DNA of 10,884 nt, taken from positions 1 through 10,884 of the forward strand of contig CAMZFG010000015.1 in NCBI GenBank assembly GCA_947306035.1, in the 5' to 3' direction. Position 1 is the first letter of the stretch. Each line of letters begins with the position of its first letter. Origin of the DNA: an uncultured Clostridia bacterium (GTDB lineage: Bacteria; Bacillota; Clostridia; Oscillospirales; CAG-272). The notes below the pieces were generated by a model, which saw only the letters and a list, made by a program, of their open reading frames with translations, made no database searches and was not told the origin of the DNA. The position numbers and the translations under genes are program-made. Positions 7,354-10,884 of the stretch are shown here, in pieces.

Positions 7354-7381
7354 AAACGCCCCGACTAAAGTCGGGGCGTTT
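7354..7381 (+). terminator. Hairpin terminator after sigG
   Basis: AAACGCCCCGAC (7354-7365) pairs perfectly with GTCGGGGCGTTT (7370-7381) around a TAAA loop, giving 12 pairs with a GC-rich core. It begins just after the sigG stop. The U tract is only three bases long and lies within the stem, so termination may be weaker than at the other hairpins. Confidence 0.75.
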
Positions 7382-7397
7382 AAAGTTGCGGGGGGGG

Positions 7398-7426
7398 TTG
7401 ACAACAACAAAAGGCGATGCTATAAT
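7398..7426 (+). promoter_or_regulatory. Perfect consensus sigma-A promoter of the unknown two-gene operon
   Basis: TTGACA (7398-7403) and TATAAT (7421-7426) both match the consensus at all six positions and are separated by exactly 17 bases. TG at 7418-7419 adds the extended -10 element. A run of eight G (7390-7397) directly precedes the -35 box. Transcription should start near 7433. This is by far the closest match to consensus in the window. Confidence 0.93.
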
Positions 7427-7467
7427 GAAAACAGAGTAAGGATAGGTGTCATACATTTTCAGCCGAC

Positions 7468-7473
7468 AAGGAG
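7468..7473 (+). promoter_or_regulatory. Ribosome binding site that decides a TTG start
   Basis: AAGGAG (7468-7473) lies 8 bases before the TTG at 7482, an ideal spacing. The only in-frame earlier start, GTG at 7446, has AAGGA just 3 bases before it and would leave a leader of about 13 bases. The next ATG (7512) has no comparable site. The TTG is therefore the preferred start. Confidence 0.7.
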
Positions 7474-7481
7474 AAGACGCG

Positions 7482-8087
7482 TTGATATACCGATACATCA
7501 AAGAAACTTTCATGCAACTCGGAATATTGGTGCTTTACCTGATACGGCATTGGTACGTTACCGTTCCGATCCTTATCGCGCTCTTGTGCTTGCCGCATGT
7601 TTTAAGGTGGCTGCGCGTTATCTTTTCAAACCTGTTCTTTTCTGTTCGTCTGATGTTTTTGTGCAAGAAAAAGCACTGGACTTTCAAACTTTGCAAGGGC
7701 GGGCTGAAAATAGGAGACGGCAGTCAAACAATGCGTGTTTGTTTTATATGGAGTAATCTTCACCGGCAAAATCTCTATTTGCGCGATCGGGAAACCGCCT
7801 TTCTCAGTAAAACATACATACAACTGCTGATTGGTAAATTTTACGGACTATTTGGTGGGTGGAAAGGGTTTAACAAATACGAAACCGCTCTAAAAAAGAT
7901 CTACTTACCCGAGACGTATGGGGAGTTATCGTTTATTGTCATTAACCCGTCTCCGCTCGACGTGTTTGTGTTTTCCGATAACGCGTATAGAGCGACGGGC
8001 AGCGGCGTGCAGGTGGGAAATAAGATCTTTTATTTCGGAAAAGCGTTGATCGGTTTTCTCTCTCGAAAGGAGAATTTGAACGTATGA
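7482..8087 (+). CDS. Unrecognised membrane-anchored protein A of the two-gene operon
   Basis: I do not recognise the family. From the TTG start the protein has 201 residues. Residues 11-41 are hydrophobic, with one or two membrane passes around a short polar break (RHWY), followed by an amphipathic stretch to about residue 61 ending FLCKKKHW. The remaining 140 residues look soluble and basic, with alternating hydrophobic strands. They hold a Gly/aromatic-rich part (FYGLFGGWKGF) and a C-terminal block containing GSGVQVGNKIFYFGKAL. There are four cysteines in all. No signal peptidase site, lipobox or catalytic motif is evident. Base composition is AT-richer than that of its neighbours. The stop overlaps the ATG of the next gene by 4 bases (ATGA), so the two are probably translated together. 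A longer form starting at GTG 7446 is possible. Confidence 0.75.
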   Translation: MIYRYIKETFMQLGILVLYLIRHWYVTVPILIALLCLPHVLRWLRVIFSNLFFSVRLMFLCKKKHWTFKLCKGGLKIGDGSQTMRVCFIWSNLHRQNLYLRDRETAFLSKTYIQLLIGKFYGLFGGWKGFNKYETALKKIYLPETYGELSFIVINPSPLDVFVFSDNAYRATGSGVQVGNKIFYFGKALIGFLSRKENLNV

Positions 8088-8689
8088 AACACGGCGTCTT
8101 TTTGTTTTTGCATTTGAACGTAGTTATTCTTGCCGCAAGAATCGCCACCATCCCTTTGGGCATTGCCGGATTCTTTATCAATGTCTACAGTCCGCTGTTC
8201 GTGATCGTGTGGGTATTATGCGGCATTTGCGCGGTCATTACACTTGTGAGCCTTGGCATACGCGCCCCCACCTCGTCGGCGATGGAAAAATACATCGAGG
8301 ACTACCATCGCGAATTTGAGGATCGTCAAATAAAGGAATTCTCCCAAAGGCACCGTCAGGTCAAGGTTTTGATTTTAAGGTGCTATGAATACGGAAAGTT
8401 CAGTTGTGTTCTGAACAAACGTGTGATTTACGGCACGCTCGTGATGATGGCGCTCGTCACCGCAACGGACGGCATGTGGATCGTCAAAGAAACAAAACCC
8501 CTTATCAACGATATGCCGGGGGAGACGACCGTTTATCGCATGAATCATGCCGCACGCCTGAGCGTGGAAAAAATTCTCGATCAAAACAACAACGCAAGAT
8601 TGGTAATCAACGACGGTGAGAACGAAATCGACGTCATAACGCATAATGATTATCATTTGACGGATTTTATCTCGACGCTGAACGCATAA
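8084..8689 (+). CDS. Unrecognised membrane protein B of the two-gene operon
   Basis: I do not recognise the family. It has 201 residues. Two hydrophobic segments (about 4-33 and 36-59) form a likely membrane hairpin. They are followed by a charged, helix-like stretch (67-92, EKYIEDYHREFEDRQIKEF) and a soluble domain to the end. That domain alternates short hydrophobic strands with polar turns (KRVIYGTLVMMALV, DGMWIVKETKPLINDMPGE, ARLVINDGENEIDVI) and closes with a helix (YHLTDFISTLN). A strand-rich domain capped by a C-terminal helix is reminiscent of bacterial PH-like domains, but this is a guess from pattern only. The start overlaps gene A by 4 bases, with AAAGGAG (8066-8072) upstream. It ends 33 bases before a hairpin that separates it from the convergent ABC operon. 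Confidence 0.78.
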   Translation: MKHGVFLFLHLNVVILAARIATIPLGIAGFFINVYSPLFVIVWVLCGICAVITLVSLGIRAPTSSAMEKYIEDYHREFEDRQIKEFSQRHRQVKVLILRCYEYGKFSCVLNKRVIYGTLVMMALVTATDGMWIVKETKPLINDMPGETTVYRMNHAARLSVEKILDQNNNARLVINDGENEIDVITHNDYHLTDFISTLNA

Positions 8690-8722
8690 AACATTGCAGA
8701 AAAGTGTAAACTGTGAACATAG

Positions 8723-8751
8723 AACGGGGCAGGCAATACGCCTGTCCCGTT
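8723..8751. terminator. Hairpin between convergent operons
   Basis: AACGGGGCAGGC (8723-8734) pairs with GCCTGTCCCGTT (8740-8751) with one G-T pair and a 5-base loop. It sits between the stop of the plus-strand operon (8689) and the stop of the minus-strand ABC operon (8756). The T tracts on both sides are imperfect, but the position suggests a shared bidirectional terminator. Confidence 0.75.
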
Positions 8752-8755
8752 GTTA

Positions 8756-9352
8756 TTATGATTGCAATTTTTCAAACGGCGTTCCCGTGCAATGTAGCAC
8801 GGTCGCGCCGAGCAGGGCGGCGTCGTCCTCGTTGTGCGTCACCATCAGCAAAAGGGCGTTTTGCGTGCGCGCGCGAATGACGGCCGCCACGCGCTCTTTC
8901 AGCCCCTCGTCCAAAGCCGAAAACGGTTCGTCGAGCAGCAGGATATCGCCGCCGTAGCAGAGCGCCCGCGCCAACGATACGCGCTGCCGCATACCGCCGG
9001 AGAGCGCGGATGGTAAGAGGCACGCGGCCTCTTTCAGTTCCAGCGCGTCAAGCAATTCGTCGGCCGCGGCGGGGTCCGCGCCTTTGGCAAGAACCAGCGT
9101 CACGTTCTCACGGCAGGTGAGCGTGGGCACAAGGCGCGGCTCCTGAAACGCGTAGGCAAGTTTGGCGCCATCCGTCACCACGCTGCCGCCGTCCGGCTTT
9201 TCAAGGCCGGCAATAAGGCGCAGCAGGGTGGTTTTGCCGCAGCCGGAAGGGCCCATCAGCGCCACGGCGCCGCTTGCGGGAAAATCGTACGTCAGGCGCT
9301 CGATCACGGTCTTATCGCCGTATTTTTTGGTCAGATCGCGCAGTTTCAGCAT
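8756..9352 (-). CDS. ABC transporter ATP-binding protein, NitT/TauT/SsuB-like (short)
   Basis: This 198-residue ATPase subunit powers the importer encoded with it. All nucleotide-binding motifs are present and in order: Walker A GPSGCGKT (34-41), Q-loop Gln70 (AFQEPRL), signature LSGGMRQR (117-124), Walker B ILLLDEP (137-143), D-loop SALD (145-148) and the switch His173 (MVTHNEDD). It is clearly shorter than most SsuB/TauB-type subunits (about 250 residues), because the region after the H-loop is minimal. The frame is open upstream to 9631, but the ATG at 9352 has AAAGGAGG eight bases before it (9361-9368) and fits the family N-terminus. It overlaps the permease gene by 7 bases. The substrate is not evident; nitrate, taurine, sulfonate and thiamine-precursor importers share this type. 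Confidence 0.93.
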   Translation of the reverse strand: MLKLRDLTKKYGDKTVIERLTYDFPASGAVALMGPSGCGKTTLLRLIAGLEKPDGGSVVTDGAKLAYAFQEPRLVPTLTCRENVTLVLAKGADPAAADELLDALELKEAACLLPSALSGGMRQRVSLARALCYGGDILLLDEPFSALDEGLKERVAAVIRARTQNALLLMVTHNEDDAALLGATVLHCTGTPFEKLQS

Positions 9353-10110
9353 GCCGCTTTCCTCCTTTCCCGATCGGCAAGGCGCAAAAGCGCCAGCGCC
9401 AGCGCTTCCACGGCCACGCTGATGAGAATGACCGCCAGCGTCCAGGCGAACAGATCCTCGGTCATCAGGTATTGTTTGCCCTCGAAAATGGCGCGGCCTA
9501 TGGAGTGTTCCGGCACGCACAGCACCTCGGCGGCAACGCCCGCTTTCCACGAAAGACTGACGGCGGAACGGGCGGCGGCCAGAAAGTAGGGCAGCAGCGC
9601 CGGCAGGCGGATGCGCGTCAGTTTTTTCCACGGCGAAAGGCGAAAAACGGCGGCCATCTCCAGCAGTTGTTTATCCGTGGCAAAGAGCCCCTCGCGCACG
9701 TTGCTCCACACGATGGGCAGCGCCATCATAAATGCGATCACGAGCGGCACGCGGGCGCGGCCGATGAAGAGCAGCATCAAAAAGATGATCGAGGCCACGG
9801 GCGTGGCTTTGAAAAGACTTAAAAGCGGGGAAAACAGGTGGTGAAAAAAGCGGCTCCACACCGTCAGCATGGCCAGCAGCGTGCCGAGAAAGAGCGCCGC
9901 GAGAATGCCGAGCAGAATGCGCAGAAGCGAGGTGGCCACGGTGCGCCAAAAGAGGGCCGTTGCGGCCAGTTCGCAAAGTTTTTTGACGACCGCGCCGGGC
10001 GTCGGCAGCAGCAGCGGCTTGTTGAAAGCCACCGCCGCCAACAGCCACACGCAAAGCCAAAAGAGGAGCGACAGCGCCGTCAGCAGCGGGGTCGGTATCT
10101 TCTTTTTCAT
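9346..10110 (-). CDS. ABC transporter permease, NitT/TauT/SsuC-like
   Basis: This 254-residue inner-membrane subunit has about six hydrophobic segments beginning at residue 10. The binding-protein-dependent permease (BPD) loop that contacts the ATPase is recognisable at residues 151-170 (EMAAVFRLSPWKKLTRIRLP). It has Arg where the canonical EAA loop has Gly. The N-terminal LLLPTPGAV (33-41) is typical of SsuC/TauC permeases, which dimerise to form the import channel. The ATG at 10110 lies only 3 bases after the stop of the binding-protein gene. Its own ribosome binding site is weak, so translational coupling is likely. The end overlaps the ATPase gene. Gene order binding protein, permease, ATPase is that of a standard importer operon. 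Confidence 0.92.
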   Translation of the reverse strand: MKKKIPTPLLTALSLLFWLCVWLLAAVAFNKPLLLPTPGAVVKKLCELAATALFWRTVATSLLRILLGILAALFLGTLLAMLTVWSRFFHHLFSPLLSLFKATPVASIIFLMLLFIGRARVPLVIAFMMALPIVWSNVREGLFATDKQLLEMAAVFRLSPWKKLTRIRLPALLPYFLAAARSAVSLSWKAGVAAEVLCVPEHSIGRAIFEGKQYLMTEDLFAWTLAVILISVAVEALALALLRLADRERRKAAC

Positions 10111-10113
10111 CGG

Positions 10114-10884
10114 TCACACACCGTAATAGAACGCGTCGCCCGGCAGCGTGCCGCCGATGGAAGCCGCCGGCATGGCGGCAAGAAAAGTCCCCATGGCGTT
10201 TTTCATCTCCGCACCGGCAAGGTAGCAGAGATTGCACTTCGGAATAGCGGCTTTGGCCACGGGCGCCTGGGCGAAGATGCCGGCCTCGACGATCTGCTGC
10301 GAAGCGGTATCGGGGTCGGCGGTCACGGCGGCGATCGAGGCGGCGTATTCCTCCAGAAACGCGGTCACGGCGGCGGGGTAGGCGTTGATAAACTCGGTGC
10401 GCGCCACCACGCAGCCCTGCACCAGCGAACCGGCGGGGAAGTATTTATCCCATTCGACGGTCAGATCGGCCGAAACGGTCAGGGTCACGCCCGCCTGCGT
10501 TGCTTTGTTTTTGGCAATGGTCACCATGGGCTCGGGCAGCACGGCGTAGTCGACAAGACCGGCGGCCGCGGCGTCGCGCAGATCGGCGGGCGTCGCATAG
10601 GTCGTGCTGTCCAGCGTCACGCCGGCGATCCCGGCCTTGTCAAGCAATGCTTTGGTGATAAAAGCGGGGTTCTGCGCGGGGCAATAGACCGTGTGGCCCG
10701 CAAGATCGGCGAGCGAAACGGCGGTCGCGCCCTTTGTCACGAGATAGAGCACGCCGCGGGTGTTGACGGCCAGGATCTTGACCCCGCCGTTCGTGCGGTT
10801 ATAGAGGACGGCGGCCACGTTGGTGGGCACCGCGCCGATATCGAACGTGCCGTTGATGAGGCCGTCGCGCACCACGGTGGCGTC
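10114..10884 (-). CDS. ABC transporter substrate-binding protein, NMT1/SsuA-like (partial)
   Basis: The 256 C-terminal residues are visible; the start, with the expected lipoprotein signal peptide, lies beyond the right edge. The frame stays open to the last base, so the GTG at 10875 is an internal valine and not the start. Family features include FDIGAVPTNVAAVLYN near the visible N-terminus and LADLAGHTVYCPAQNPAF, as in NitT/TauT and THI5/NMT1-like binding proteins. A further segment, LVDYAVLPEPM, is the place where the second lobe contacts ligand in this fold. The end, SIGGTLPGDAFYYGV, is typical of clostridial members. It probably acts outside the membrane as an Lgt-modified lipoprotein, which is an inference. 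The ligand is unknown. It is followed after 3 bases by the permease gene. Confidence 0.88.
   Translation of the reverse strand, partial: DATVVRDGLINGTFDIGAVPTNVAAVLYNRTNGGVKILAVNTRGVLYLVTKGATAVSLADLAGHTVYCPAQNPAFITKALLDKAGIAGVTLDSTTYATPADLRDAAAAGLVDYAVLPEPMVTIAKNKATQAGVTLTVSADLTVEWDKYFPAGSLVQGCVVARTEFINAYPAAVTAFLEEYAASIAAVTADPDTASQQIVEAGIFAQAPVAKAAIPKCNLCYLAGAEMKNAMGTFLAAMPAASIGGTLPGDAFYYGV

Noticed and set aside
7384..7481. Possible riboswitch or leader RNA before the unknown operon
   Set aside because: The predicted leader is only about 49 bases and shows no hairpin or recognisable aptamer.
9353..9631. Upstream extension of the ATPase frame to position 9631, suggesting a fused N-terminal domain
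   Set aside because: The extension overlaps the permease coding region and has no domain. The ATG at 9352 has an AAAGGAGG site at ideal spacing.
9600..9660. Arg in place of the conserved Gly in the permease EAA loop
   Set aside because: The loop otherwise fits, and a similar EMAxxFR pattern is, to my recollection, usual in this permease subfamily.
9274..9822. Plus-strand open frame opposite the ABC permease
   Set aside because: It is a composition-driven shadow rich in H, R, G and Q. The minus strand encodes a coherent permease with the EAA loop.

Overview
The window looks like a chromosomal segment of a spore-forming, GC-rich member of the Clostridia (Bacillota). It carries a clear sporulation sigma factor G, a pair of Bacillus-type M16 peptidase homologues, strong AAGGAG/AGGAGG ribosome binding sites before almost every gene, and compact operons separated by hairpin terminators. 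No genus can be assigned from the sequence alone.

Layout. (1) Positions 1-116 hold the C-terminal tail of a gene, probably an Mrp/MinD-type P-loop ATPase, closed by a strong terminator. (2) Positions 165-6500 look like one transcription unit: a sigma-A-type promoter, then six closely spaced or overlapping genes, then a terminator. The genes are a zinc-less M16 peptidase homologue, a zinc-binding M16 peptidase, lgt (lipoprotein diacylglyceryl transferase), folD (one-carbon/folate metabolism), a ThuA-like protein and a Gfo/Idh/MocA oxidoreductase. The two M16 proteins carry complementary halves of an active site and probably work as a heterodimer. The ThuA/oxidoreductase pair suggests sugar or polyol oxidation. 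(3) Positions 6501-7381 hold sigG alone, behind a sequence resembling a sigma-F/sigma-G promoter and followed by a hairpin. (4) Positions 7398-8751 hold a two-gene operon of unrecognised membrane proteins. It is driven by a perfect consensus sigma-A promoter (TTGACA, 17 bp, TATAAT, with an extended -10 TG) and is visibly more AT-rich than its neighbours. It is the least explained part of the window. (5) Positions 8756-10884, on the minus strand, hold an ABC importer of the NitT/TauT/SsuABC type: substrate-binding protein (cut by the right edge), permease and a short ATPase, converging on the unknown operon across a shared hairpin.

Most of the window is ordinary core and metabolic content. I do not see a CRISPR array, transposase, phage gene, tRNA or rRNA. 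The best candidates for something undescribed are the two-gene membrane operon and the control region and sequence of the solitary sigG.
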